Counted from the first letter of the stretch, positions 19,387-28,495 are shown. The stretch: 64,000 bases of DNA from Neobacillus sp. PS3-12 (GCF_030915385.1 NZ_CP133268.1:4376001-4440000), one strand, 5' to 3'. The notes: a model not told the origin generated them from the sequence alone. Numbers and translations are program-made.

Positions 19387-19557
19387 TTATTGAAGCATTT
19401 TTTGGTATATTGCTATATACGTGTCAAGTTTTTGACTGATTTGAATGGTTCTTGTACTAGTTAGTCCTTCTTGGATGCCAATGCGGATCATTTCATTTCG
19501 AAGTGATTCAATTTTATTTCCCAGAGATATTTCATCAGTTTTTAGTAATGAAATCAC
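19387..19557 (-). CDS. Spo0E-like aspartyl-phosphate phosphatase
   Basis: A 56-aa protein of the Spo0E family, which dephosphorylates Spo0A-P and so delays sporulation. The defining motif SQKLDTYIAIYQ is present near the C-terminus, after a first helix (IESLRNEMIRIGIQEGL). Length is normal for the short family members. The start is GTG with AAAGGAG eight bases upstream. It has its own gap on both sides and is probably monocistronic. Confidence 0.9.
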   Translation of the reverse strand: MISLLKTDEISLGNKIESLRNEMIRIGIQEGLTSTRTIQISQKLDTYIAIYQKMLQ

Positions 19558-20143
19558 AATTTTGGCTCCTTTTTACATAAATACATGATTAAAATTTAAC
19601 ATTAATTTGTAAATGATTATGTGATTTACAACACTAAAATGCAAAAAAAATATCCGGCTTTTGCGCTAGACTAAAAATTAAGGGGGTTTATGAAAAAGAG
19701 CTTTTCCGTTTCATATAATGATCATAACGAATAGAAATGAACAAAGTATGAACAACACATTAAGTTTTTTTTAATGATGAAAGATACCTTCAAGATGAAA
19801 AATTTCAGTTCAAATTTATTTACATTTCCGATTTTTTAGAATAAATTCAAAGGTAACGAATTTATTTCAAAAAGGCAATTGGATGAAATATTTTAGGAAA
19901 AAAATTGAATAAAGCATTAACCAATATGGGCGAATATAGTATATTATTATAATTAACTCCTTTTAATTTTATTCGTTATATTGGATGTTTCATAAATGAG
20001 TTTTAATAAATTTAATCGTAGGTGGCACACATTATGACATAGTCGGCAATTTCATGTTTTTGAAAGTTATCAGTTATTTTAATAGATTACTAGTTTTGGA
20101 GAATATACTTTAAATCTTTAAACCATTTTTGAGGTGAAAAGTC
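19558..20143. other. AT-rich intergenic region
   Basis: About 590 nt between the divergent spo0E-like and L,D-transpeptidase genes. I find no open frame with a ribosome binding site and no strong hairpin. It should hold both promoters. Confidence 0.5.
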
Positions 20144-21526
20144 TTGCGCAAAAGTCATATCATAATCATCAGCAGTATAATCGGAATCCTTGCAATCGGA
20201 TTGGCCAGTCTTTACTATTATCAATCAACCCGATTCAATTCACATATTACGATTAATAATACAAATGTTGGGGGACTAACAGCTGATCAAGCGATTAAAA
20301 AATTAAAATCATCGGTATTAACAAACAAAGTCTATGTTGACAAAGATCAAATTATTGATGGAAAAGACACGAAAATGGGCTTTACAGATCAAGACCTGCC
20401 AGAAGTTGAGAAACTTCTAAAAAAACAGATGACGTTTATTCCTAGTTCCAAAGCTAAAAATTATCCGTTGACACCAGGCAGTGAGGATCAATATCGAAGT
20501 AAAACATTGAAAAAGCAGGTAGAAGAAAAGCTTACAGAAATGAATAAAAGCTTACAGGCACCTCAAGATGCCGAAGCTCATTTGGTAAATGGAAGTATTA
20601 CAATCACTAAAAGTGTTGATGGGAAACAATACGATGTGGCAAGTCTTATGAAGGCCTATCAAAATCAGGAATATAGCAGTGAAATCCATCTGAATCCTGT
20701 TTTCATACAGCCAGTTAAAGCGAACAGTCCTATAATCAAAAAAGAAGAAAAAACGCTGCAGGAACTCCAACAGCGAACGGTTGATTATAAGGTACAAAAC
20801 CAAGTTTATTCCCTAAAGGCAAGTGATTTAATTAAAAATGCCTCCGTGTCAAAGGATATGCAGATTACAGTTGATGCCGGGGATATTAAGAATAAGATAA
20901 CTGAAATTAATAATTCGCAATCCACCCTCAATAAGGATTTCCAATTTAAGACTCATACAGGAGCGGTCATCACAGTAAAAGGAAAATCCTACGGTTGGGC
21001 AATAAACGTCGTTGAAGAAACGAAGCGAATTCAAGAAGCCTTTGAAAAAGGGGAAAAGAGGCTAGATGCCGATCATATTTACGGAACTGGCTGGAGAACC
21101 TACGGTACTGGTTATAATACAACAACAAACAATGGCATTGGTGATACCTATGCGGAAGTATCCATTCAGGAACAACATGCCTACTTCTATAAAAATGGGC
21201 AATTAGTAGTGGATGCCAATGTGGTAACCGGCCGCCATAACACCAATGAAGATACAAACCCGGGAGTATGGTATATCGAATATAAAGAATCACCTTCGGT
21301 TCTTAAAGGCAGCGAGGTAGGTAATGCCAATTACTCTGTTAAAGTAAATTACTGGGCACCTTTTACCTTGGGAGGTCAAGGGTTCCACGATGCCGGCTGG
21401 CGGAAAAACTGGGCAATTGATGCCTACCTTACTGCAGGTTCAGGCGGCTGCGTAAATACTCCGCCAAGTGTAATGAAAACTGTCTATGACACTCTTAGCC
21501 AAAACGAACCAGTTATCGTTTACTAA
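20144..21526 (+). CDS. membrane-anchored L,D-transpeptidase (YkuD domain)
   Basis: This 460-aa protein crosslinks peptidoglycan outside the cell or anchors material to it. One N-terminal membrane segment (residues 5-27) is followed by a repeated extracytoplasmic part of the PG-binding-4/VanW-like type (INNTNVGGLTADQAIKKL). The C-terminal YkuD domain begins at YAEVSIQEQHAYFYKNGQLV and has the catalytic cysteine in SGGCVNTPP, where most enzymes have SHGC. TTG start with GAGGTG upstream. A strong terminator follows. Confidence 0.9.
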   Translation: MRKSHIIIISSIIGILAIGLASLYYYQSTRFNSHITINNTNVGGLTADQAIKKLKSSVLTNKVYVDKDQIIDGKDTKMGFTDQDLPEVEKLLKKQMTFIPSSKAKNYPLTPGSEDQYRSKTLKKQVEEKLTEMNKSLQAPQDAEAHLVNGSITITKSVDGKQYDVASLMKAYQNQEYSSEIHLNPVFIQPVKANSPIIKKEEKTLQELQQRTVDYKVQNQVYSLKASDLIKNASVSKDMQITVDAGDIKNKITEINNSQSTLNKDFQFKTHTGAVITVKGKSYGWAINVVEETKRIQEAFEKGEKRLDADHIYGTGWRTYGTGYNTTTNNGIGDTYAEVSIQEQHAYFYKNGQLVVDANVVTGRHNTNEDTNPGVWYIEYKESPSVLKGSEVGNANYSVKVNYWAPFTLGGQGFHDAGWRKNWAIDAYLTAGSGGCVNTPPSVMKTVYDTLSQNEPVIVY

Positions 21527-21527
21527 A

Positions 21528-21570
21528 AAAGAAAGCAGGAACTTCTCAAAGTTCCTGCTTTCTTTCTTAT
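21528..21570 (+). terminator. intrinsic terminator after the L,D-transpeptidase
   Basis: A perfect 17-bp stem (21528-21544 with 21549-21565) with a 4-nt loop is followed by a T-rich tail. Confidence 0.92.
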
Positions 21571-21639
21571 TTTGATAAGTGCAACTACGCCTCTGTCTTC
21601 GCCCTTAGGGACTCGCCAATCGGCGAGTTTTCTTTAGGA

Positions 21640-22074
21640 TTAATGATGGTGTGAAAGGTTTCTTCGATATTGATATTGTTTCCACTGATAACGAATGAAG
21701 CAGCCTACACAGAATCCAAGGATGGCAACAAAGGCTGCAAGTCCTACCATTACGGTAAAGACATATCCCAGAACTGTCCAATGGAATAGATAGCTTATTA
21801 AACCTCCTGCTAGACAAATAACGGAAATGACCTGATTAAATTGCTGTTGGTCCTTATCTTCTGGAATATATTCTGAAGGATTTTTCTTTAGAAATATCTT
21901 TGCAAACCGCATGATTGGATTAAAATCTATGATTAAGCCCATTAAACCTGCTGCTAAAGGTATCGCTAAGATCCATTCTTGTTTCGTGAACCATGTTACC
22001 AAGACAGACAAAACAATGAACCATTGATTTGTACGAACAAGGGGACGAGGAATTGATTGAATTTGATTGCTCAA
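21640..22074 (-). CDS. DUF4395 membrane protein
   Basis: This 144-aa protein has four hydrophobic segments. It begins SIPRPLVRTNQW, as DUF4395 proteins do, and carries the conserved FNPIMRFAK turn and a late GFCVGCF with two cysteines. It ends in a basic HHH tail. Function is unknown; in other bacteria the family often sits near thiosulfate sulfurtransferase or thioredoxin-like genes, none of which is adjacent here. The TTG start has AAAGG upstream. Confidence 0.8.
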   Translation of the reverse strand: MSNQIQSIPRPLVRTNQWFIVLSVLVTWFTKQEWILAIPLAAGLMGLIIDFNPIMRFAKIFLKKNPSEYIPEDKDQQQFNQVISVICLAGGLISYLFHWTVLGYVFTVMVGLAAFVAILGFCVGCFIRYQWKQYQYRRNLSHHH

Positions 22075-22287
22075 TTTAAACCGACCTTTCTTATAGGAAT
22101 AATATATATTAGATAATACGCCTTTTTATCTGTTTTGTGAAGCATAAGTTACATTTAAAAAAAATAAATATAAAAAATAAGAAACGCCACAGATCCAAAG
22201 ACGTGGCAAGAAAACTGATAAAAATATATTCTAACTGAAAAAAATGTGATAGTATCAAAATAAAAATAAGTATAAAAGGTGGATATA

Positions 22288-22530
22288 ATGCAAAAAGGTC
22301 AAATAATTCAAGGCAATCATTTAATTGATTTCCTCAATGAAATAAAAGGCTATACATTTTGGACTGGAAATAAGGAAATAGAAGACTTATCGGTGATTGA
22401 TTCTTCTAAACGGTATTATATTTCCCGTTGGGGATCCGAATTGTCTATTGTAGAAATGGAACTTATGGAGTCATCTGAACAACTGAAAGAACACTTATTG
22501 ATGAATTTTAAAAGACCTGATTCGAAATAA
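22288..22530 (+). CDS. hypothetical protein, 80 aa
   Basis: I do not recognise this small soluble, acidic protein (MQKGQIIQGNHLIDFLNEIKG at the N-terminus). ATG 22288 follows AAAGGTGG; a GTG at 22279 overlaps the SD. It is monocistronic, with an upstream AT-rich promoter region and two terminators behind it. Confidence 0.65.
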   Translation: MQKGQIIQGNHLIDFLNEIKGYTFWTGNKEIEDLSVIDSSKRYYISRWGSELSIVEMELMESSEQLKEHLLMNFKRPDSK

Positions 22531-22532
22531 AA

Positions 22533-22566
22533 AGATCGACCCTCACAAGGAGTCGATTTTTTTTTG
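22533..22566 (+). terminator. intrinsic terminator
   Basis: ATCGAC/GTCGAT stem extended by flanking pairs and followed by nine T. Confidence 0.8.
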
Positions 22567-22579
22567 AGTATTACAAAAC

Positions 22580-22616
22580 AAAGAACCAGATTCCTATTGT
22601 TAGAATCTGGTTCTTT
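22580..22616. terminator. bidirectional hairpin, likely terminator of the polyamine gene
   Basis: AAAGAACCAGATTC pairs perfectly with GAATCTGGTTCTTT (14 bp). It lies 8 nt after the stop of the minus-strand gene. Confidence 0.8.
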
Positions 22617-22623
22617 TAAACTA

Positions 22624-24990
22624 TTAAGCTAGTCTCATTTTAAAATCTTGATAGCCAAATTGATGTACGATTTCACAATCTCCATCTTTCTTTTGGACAG
22701 CGATAGCAGGTAATGGCATACCATTAAAAGTAGTATTTTTTACCATCGTGTAGATTGCCATATCACCAAAAACCAATCGATCTCCAAGCTTTAATGGCTG
22801 ATCAAACGAATAATCACCGATGACATCGCCTGTAAGGCAAGTTTGGCCGCCAAGACGGTATAAAAACGGCTTTTCTCCCACTTCCCCTGATCCAAACAAA
22901 GGAGGGCGATAAGGCATTTCCAACACATCAGGCATATGGCAGGAAGCAGAAGTATCAAGAATAGCAATATCGATACCGTTTTGAAGAGTATCAAGAACGG
23001 TAGTCACAAGATATCCTGCATTAAGAGCAATCGCTTCTCCCGGCTCAAGATATACTTCTAGACCATATTTTTCTTGCATTCTCTTAATGCAATCTTCCAA
23101 TAATGGAATGTCATAATCTTCTCTGGTAATGTGGTGGCCGCCGCCAAAGTTAATCCATTCCATTTGGGAGAGCCAAGGTCCAAACTTTTCTTCAACCGCA
23201 TTCAGTGTAGTAGCTAAATCATCAGAGTTTTGCTGACAGTGTGTATGGAAATGCAGCCCAGAAACACCCTCTAATAAATCTGGACGAAAATTCTCTCTTG
23301 TTACACCAAACCTGGAACCAGGTGAGCATGGATCATAGATCGCATGCCCAACCTGTGTGGAACATTCAGGGTTGATACGCAGGCCCACTTTTTTACCAGC
23401 TTGAAGTACTTTATCTTTAAATCTTTCCAACTGCGAGTTGGAATTAAAAATGATGTGATCACAGATTGAAATAATTTCATCCATTTCATCATCACGATAG
23501 GCAGCGGAAAAGACATGATTTTCTTTTCCCATTTCCTCGTAACCAAGCTTTGCCTCATATAGGCCGCTTGCAGTTGTACCACTAATATATTCTCCGATTA
23601 GAGGATACATGGAGTACATTGAAAAAGCTTTTTGTGCCAAAACAATCTTACATCCTGTGCGTTTCATGACTCCATTCAGGATTTTGAGATTTTTTTCCAG
23701 TAGAGCTTCATCTACTACATAACATGGTGTTGGTAATTCTTCAAACTTCATTTTACTTAGCGAGCTCCGGCTTTTTTCTTTCACTGGCTCGGAGTCAACA
23801 AGCACTGGATTAAAGTCTTCTACCCATGGAAGTCCCCATTTGTTTAGTTCTTCCATGAATGGATCTGGATCAAATTCTTCAATATTATATACGCCTGGTT
23901 TATTCCATTTACCTGTCATTACCATTGCAGCACCAATCATGGCAGGAACTCCTGTAGTATAAGAAATGGCTTGGGAGCCTACTTCTTTGTAGCATTCCTG
24001 GTGATCACAAACATTGTATAGGTAATATGTTTTCTCTTTTCCATCCTTTTTCCCCCTGAAGATACAGCCGATGTTTGTTTTTCCAACTGTACGAGGTCCT
24101 AGAGATGCTGGATCTGGAAGAACAGCCTTCAAGAATTGAAGCGGAATGATTTGTTTTCCTTCGAATTCAATTGGTTCGATAGAAGTCATTCCAACATTCT
24201 CAAGAGCCTTTAAGTGTGTAAGGTAGCTTTGGCCAAATGTCATGAAGAAACGGATACGCTTAAGCCCTGTAATGTTTTGTGCAAGAGACTCAAGTTCTTC
24301 GTGATAAAGCAAATACATATCTTTTTCGCCAACTTCTTTGAAGTTGTAGACACGTTTAATTTCCATTGGCTTTGTTTCAATCCATTCACCGTTTTCCCAA
24401 TATCTTCCGTTAGCAGAAACTTCGCGGATATTGATTTCAGGGTTAAAGTTTGTTGCAAATGGATAGCCATGGTCTCCGCCATTACAGTCAAGGATGTCGA
24501 TATATTCAATTTCATCAAATTGATGTTTAAGTGCATATGCAGAGAATACACCAGTTACACCTGGGTCAAAGCCGCTGCCTAAAAGAGCAGTAATGCCAGC
24601 TTTTTCGAAGCGCTCACGGTATTCCCACTGCCATTTGTATTCAAATTTTGCAGTATCTTCTGGCTCATAGTTTGCTGTATCCATGTAGTGTGTCTTTGTT
24701 GCAAGACATGCATCCATGATCGTTAAATCTTGATACGGCAATGCCAAGTTCATCACGATGTCAGGCTTTACTTCATTAATTAAAGCAATTAACTCTTCTA
24801 CATTATTTGCATCAACTTGTGCAGTTGTAATTTTCGTTTTACCGCCATCAAGTTTTGCTTTTAATTCATCACATTTTGATTTTGTACGACTTGCGATACA
24901 AATTTCTTCAAATACTTCGCTATTTTGAACACATTTATGGATGGCTACAGCTGCAACTCCACCACAACCAATAATAAGTGCTTTTCCCAT
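22624..24990 (-). CDS. fused carboxynorspermidine dehydrogenase-decarboxylase
   Basis: A 788-aa two-domain enzyme. Residues 1-~400 are a saccharopine-dehydrogenase-like reductase (GCGGVAAVAIHKC Rossmann loop, MDTANYEPED, SGFDPGVTGVF), as in CANSDH, which joins aspartate semialdehyde to a diamine. Residues ~415-788 are a PLP-dependent alanine-racemase-fold decarboxylase like NspC (KIVLAQKAF with the PLP lysine, FHTHCQQN, WINFGGGHH, EPGEA, CLTGDVIGDY). Together they would make spermidine or norspermidine without decarboxylated SAM. The two activities are usually separate adjacent genes. SD AGGAGATAGGAG. A long structured leader precedes it. Confidence 0.9.
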   Translation of the reverse strand: MGKALIIGCGGVAAVAIHKCVQNSEVFEEICIASRTKSKCDELKAKLDGGKTKITTAQVDANNVEELIALINEVKPDIVMNLALPYQDLTIMDACLATKTHYMDTANYEPEDTAKFEYKWQWEYRERFEKAGITALLGSGFDPGVTGVFSAYALKHQFDEIEYIDILDCNGGDHGYPFATNFNPEINIREVSANGRYWENGEWIETKPMEIKRVYNFKEVGEKDMYLLYHEELESLAQNITGLKRIRFFMTFGQSYLTHLKALENVGMTSIEPIEFEGKQIIPLQFLKAVLPDPASLGPRTVGKTNIGCIFRGKKDGKEKTYYLYNVCDHQECYKEVGSQAISYTTGVPAMIGAAMVMTGKWNKPGVYNIEEFDPDPFMEELNKWGLPWVEDFNPVLVDSEPVKEKSRSSLSKMKFEELPTPCYVVDEALLEKNLKILNGVMKRTGCKIVLAQKAFSMYSMYPLIGEYISGTTASGLYEAKLGYEEMGKENHVFSAAYRDDEMDEIISICDHIIFNSNSQLERFKDKVLQAGKKVGLRINPECSTQVGHAIYDPCSPGSRFGVTRENFRPDLLEGVSGLHFHTHCQQNSDDLATTLNAVEEKFGPWLSQMEWINFGGGHHITREDYDIPLLEDCIKRMQEKYGLEVYLEPGEAIALNAGYLVTTVLDTLQNGIDIAILDTSASCHMPDVLEMPYRPPLFGSGEVGEKPFLYRLGGQTCLTGDVIGDYSFDQPLKLGDRLVFGDMAIYTMVKNTTFNGMPLPAIAVQKKDGDCEIVHQFGYQDFKMRLA

Positions 24991-25130
24991 TCTCCTATCT
25001 CCTAACTAAATAGATTTTTACAAGCATAGAGGAATTCCATAACAACCTTACGAGCGCTCAATAGGTTATCTCTTCGATTGTCTGTAGGAAAAAGATTATT
25101 GTTATAACCCCTCAAAAAGTTTTTAAACAT

Positions 25131-25181
25131 ACAAAAAAAGCAAGTGAAAAAACGCTTTGCCGCGCACAACACTTGCTTTTG
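25131..25181 (-). terminator. terminator in the leader of the polyamine gene
   Basis: On the minus strand AAAAGCAAGTG and CACTTGCTTTT pair (11 bp, with an internal GC-rich part) and seven T follow. It lies ~145 nt before the start codon of the CANSDH-CANSDC gene, so it would stop leader transcripts unless antitermination occurs. Confidence 0.8.
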
Positions 25182-25570
25182 ATATAATCATCATTATTAA
25201 AAAGCATAAAGATATCCATGGCAATGCCATGTGCATACCTTCCCATAAAAGTCAAAAAGACGTTATGGAATAAAGCTCTTTAATATTCAAAATATATCAT
25301 AATATGATCAGAGTCTATATAGCAAATAAATACTTTTACCACTCTTATTGACCGTTTCACAAGTTGTGTGCATGCGCACTGGTTGTAAAGTAACCAACTT
25401 ATAAAATTTGAGCTTTTAACTCAATCAATAAGGCAACTAAAGTCGCCAATCGGCTTTTGACCCGGCTGTCCGTATGGCCTTAACTTCTTTTAGGAAGTGG
25501 TCAAAATTATCTGCTTGGAAAGACTCTAAATTTTGAATATTAGCCTTCCAATTAACGCTCCTCTTATATT
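25182..25570 (-). ncRNA. candidate structured leader RNA (unassigned cis-regulator)
   Basis: No gene is seen here, but the stretch is rich in nested inverted repeats. A perfect 8-bp stem (25455-25462 with 25499-25506) encloses two hairpins, and a second three-way junction (25361-25365 with 25396-25400) encloses GTGC/GCAC and GGTT/AACC hairpins. More hairpins lie near 25205-25275. A promoter-like TTGCTA and GATAAT pair precedes it on the minus strand and an intrinsic terminator ends it. I cannot match it to the T-box, lysine, SAM, M-box or purine classes. Confidence 0.5.
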
Positions 25571-25733
25571 ATCAGCATAAAATATAAATAGCAATAGAAA
25601 AAATAAAGTTATTTTTTTACACCTCTAAAAGCTGGCAAATTCATCATATGCACTTCTAATTCATTTGGTGATTACAATCTTAATATAGTGTCATCACACC
25701 AATATAAGTGTACGAATAGTTTTGAGAGAGTAC

Positions 25734-25780
25734 ACCCCATACTATGGAGTCCAAAAATCGTGCAGACACTGGGGTTTTTA
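25734..25780 (+). terminator. hairpin with T-run just before ywaF-like gene
   Basis: ACCCCA (25734-25739) pairs with TGGGGT (25770-25775) followed by a T-run, ending a few bases before the ATG at 25783. It could be an attenuator of this gene or could end a short upstream transcript. Confidence 0.5.
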
Positions 25781-25782
25781 TA

Positions 25783-26514
25783 ATGAAAAAATTCTTTGAA
25801 TATCATTCGAAACTTGATTTATTTCGTCCTTTTTCAATTGAGCATATCCTTACAATAGCCATTATCGTTACTATAAGTCTGCTTCTTTTTATTTATCGAA
25901 ATAAATTGGAAGGAAGGCGGAAGTTCGTTCGCTATACCCTGGCATTTATCATCCTAATAGCCAACGTTTGCTATCATCTTTGGCTTGTAAGTGAGCATGC
26001 TTGGTCAATGAAAAGGGCATTGCCGCTTCAGCTTAGTGATCTTTCTGCACTTCTTGCGGTCGTGATGCTCTGGTCGAGAAGTGATCGAATTTTTCAATTT
26101 ATGTATTTTGCAGGGTTAGGAAGTGCGATCCAAGCGATTGTTACACCTGATCTTTATCATTTTTCATTTCCTCATTTTTTATATTTCCAATCGTTTGTTT
26201 CACATGGAGGAGTGGTACTGGCATGTTTGTTTATGGTCGTTGCCTTCAGTTGCCGTCCATCCATACGTTCTTTGTGGGTGAGCGTTCTTATCGTCAACCT
26301 TTATGCTCTTGTTGTTTTTTTCATTAATAAACGATTGGATTCCAATTACATGTACATGATGAAAAAAGCGGGGATGAATACGATTTTAAATCTTCTCGGG
26401 CCCTGGCCGTGGTATTACCTCTCAGTTGAAATGGTGATGATCGTAAGTTTTTTTATTCTATATAGTCCGTTTTGGATAAAAAGAAAATTTGAGAAAAGGA
26501 AAACTGCTTTTTAA
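25783..26514 (+). CDS. TIGR02206-type membrane protein (YwaF-like)
   Basis: A 243-aa integral membrane protein with about seven helices, resembling B. subtilis YwaF. The family-typical stretches are FSIEHILTI at the start, the LPLQLSDLSALLAVV segment in the middle and NLLGPWPWYY near the end. I chose the MKKFFEYH start; the open frame begins 13 codons earlier inside a hairpin without SD. Function is unknown in the family. Confidence 0.75.
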   Translation: MKKFFEYHSKLDLFRPFSIEHILTIAIIVTISLLLFIYRNKLEGRRKFVRYTLAFIILIANVCYHLWLVSEHAWSMKRALPLQLSDLSALLAVVMLWSRSDRIFQFMYFAGLGSAIQAIVTPDLYHFSFPHFLYFQSFVSHGGVVLACLFMVVAFSCRPSIRSLWVSVLIVNLYALVVFFINKRLDSNYMYMMKKAGMNTILNLLGPWPWYYLSVEMVMIVSFFILYSPFWIKRKFEKRKTAF

Positions 26515-26691
26515 ATTCTTATGGATGTGTGCTTGGCGCATATCTTTTTTTATTATAACTCTCGCTGTCTTCTTTTACCTTGTACCTATTTTTCGTATTC
26601 CTTTGTCATTATGGGCTAGTAACACTCACTCTCCTTTTAAGGTCACATAAGATATTGCAGACATGAAAAACTTGATAAAAGGTAGTGATAC

Positions 26692-27774
26692 ATTCTGCAT
26701 CTTATCTTATTATCCGGCGGATCAGGAAAGAGGCTTTGGCCTTTATCCGATGATTCACGCTCAAAACAATTTTTAAAACTATTGCCTTCGGACCAAAAGC
26801 CGAATCAGCACATTTCAATGCTTCAGCGTATTTGGCAGCAGCTTCAAAGAGTAAATCTTGCAGAAAGTACAGTTGTATCTACAAGCAAATCACAAATTGA
26901 TATGATTCATAGCCAAATAGGCACCAGCGTTCCTTTAGTCCTTGAGCCTAGCAGACGAGATACTTTTCCGGCTATTGCATTATCATCCATCTATTTATAT
27001 TCAATGAAGGATGTAAAGCAGGAAGAGATTGTAGTAGTGATGCCCGTAGATTCATTTGTAAAAGATGACTTCTTTCATTACGTTAAGGCCTTGGAAAAAG
27101 TTGTACAAGATTCCAATGCTGATCTCTCATTAATTGGAATTAAGCCGACATTTCCTTCAGAAAAATATGGGTACATTGTTCCTTCTGCTATTAATGAGGC
27201 GAAGCATGAAAAAATTTTTCAACCTGTACGATATTTCAAAGAAAAGCCAACAGTTGAACAGGCAAAACAATTAATGTTTGAAGGCGGGCTATGGAATAGT
27301 GGAGTATTTGCATTTAAATTATCTTTCATCATAAATAGTTTGAAAGAGCGAGGGCTCCCCTTAAATTATTTCGATTTGGTAAAAGCATATGCGGGGTTAC
27401 CAGCAAGGAGCTTTGATTATGAAGTAGTAGAAAAAACAAAGAATATCGTTGTCAGTGCCTATCATGGTGAATGGAAGGATCTTGGTACATGGAATACGCT
27501 TACAGAAGAAATGGATGCAGCCTTAATTGGTAAGGGAACGATGAGTTCTGATTGTAAAAATGTTCATATCATAAATGAATTAGATATCCCTGTATTTGTA
27601 ATTGGGCTATCAGACTTAATTGTAGCCGTAAGCCCGAATGGTATTCTTGTTTCTGATAAGAAAGAAAGCTCGAGAGTCAAAGAGATAGCGAATCAATTTG
27701 AGAATAGAGCGGAGGATATGGAAGCCCATTGTAATCATTCAACTGAAAGAAAAGAAGGGAATGAAAATGATTAA
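26692..27774 (+). CDS. mannose-1-phosphate guanylyltransferase-like protein with non-standard start
   Basis: This nucleotidyltransferase makes GDP-mannose (or a similar NDP-sugar). The nucleotide-binding signature LLSGGSGKRLWPLS and SRSKQFLKLL is encoded in frame from ~26701, upstream of the first usual start (TTG 26782). The frame opens after TGA 26686-26688, and the only plausible starts are ATT 26692 or CTG 26695, behind AAAGG. Later family motifs include VLEPSRRDTFPAIALSS, VVMPVDSF, GLWNSGVFAF and WKDLGTWNT. The gene overlaps the following glycosyltransferase by 8 nt. The start needs experimental proof; a mutated ATG is an alternative. Confidence 0.8.
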   Translation: MLHLILLSGGSGKRLWPLSDDSRSKQFLKLLPSDQKPNQHISMLQRIWQQLQRVNLAESTVVSTSKSQIDMIHSQIGTSVPLVLEPSRRDTFPAIALSSIYLYSMKDVKQEEIVVVMPVDSFVKDDFFHYVKALEKVVQDSNADLSLIGIKPTFPSEKYGYIVPSAINEAKHEKIFQPVRYFKEKPTVEQAKQLMFEGGLWNSGVFAFKLSFIINSLKERGLPLNYFDLVKAYAGLPARSFDYEVVEKTKNIVVSAYHGEWKDLGTWNTLTEEMDAALIGKGTMSSDCKNVHIINELDIPVFVIGLSDLIVAVSPNGILVSDKKESSRVKEIANQFENRAEDMEAHCNHSTERKEGNEND

Positions 27775-28495
27775 ATCAACAGAATATGTTACAATTGCCA
27801 TTCTTGCTAAAGATAAAGCACATCACTTGCCATTATATTTGGATTTAATTGAAAACCAAACATATCCTGCTTCTAAAATCAAGCTATATATACGTACCAA
27901 TAACAATAAAGATCATACTGCAGAAGTACTCGAAAATTGGATTGAAAAAGTAAAAGATAAGTATTCAGAAATTTATTATGATGCAAGCGATGTTGAAGAA
28001 CCTGTCCATGAATACGGCCCGCATGAGTGGAATTCAATAAGATTCAAGGTACTGGGGCGTTTGCGTCAGGAATCTGCAGATTGGGCACGCAAAAAAGGAA
28101 CCCACTATTTTGTTGTTGATTGTGACAACTTTATAGCACCTGAAACCCTTGAAAGGCTGCTCCATACTGGATTACCTGTTGTTGGGCCGCTCTTGAGAAA
28201 CGGTGATGACCCAAATAGTTATTATTCCAACTATCATTATCTTACAGATGAAAATGGATATTATAAAGATTCAAATTACTATTATGAAATTTTATATGGG
28301 AAAATTAAAGGATTAATTGAAGTAGAAGTCATCCACTGCACTTATTTGGTTCGGAATATAGTATTGGACAAAGTCTGCTATGACGATGGAAGCGGAAGAT
28401 ATGAATATGCAATCTTTAGCGATGTGTTACGAAAATCAGGTATTCCACAGTATATCGACAATCGGCATGAATATGGAAAACTCACTTTTTCGTGA
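27767..28495 (+). CDS. glycosyltransferase (family 2-like)
   Basis: A 242-aa glycosyltransferase with an N-terminal Rossmann-like domain (VTIAILAKDKAHHLPLYLDL) and a DxD-type metal/nucleotide motif DCDNF near residue 120. The set-up resembles small GT-A enzymes related to procollagen and LPS galactosyltransferases. ATG 27767 lies seven bases after AGAAGGGA, and the gene overlaps the end of the guanylyltransferase, so the pair probably builds a mannose-containing surface glycan. There is no signal peptide. Confidence 0.78.
   Translation: MIKSTEYVTIAILAKDKAHHLPLYLDLIENQTYPASKIKLYIRTNNNKDHTAEVLENWIEKVKDKYSEIYYDASDVEEPVHEYGPHEWNSIRFKVLGRLRQESADWARKKGTHYFVVDCDNFIAPETLERLLHTGLPVVGPLLRNGDDPNSYYSNYHYLTDENGYYKDSNYYYEILYGKIKGLIEVEVIHCTYLVRNIVLDKVCYDDGSGRYEYAIFSDVLRKSGIPQYIDNRHEYGKLTFS

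Noticed and set aside
25441..25560. 39-codon minus-strand frame (ANIQNLESFQADNFDHFL) in the same leader
   Set aside because: It reads naturally but has no start codon in frame; I keep the RNA-structure interpretation although a peptide cannot be fully excluded.
25182..25570. Lysine riboswitch or T-box before the polyamine gene
   Set aside because: The 5' AGAGGAGCG looked lysine-like, but the rest of the conserved core and the five-way junction are absent, and no T-box antiterminator sequence is present.
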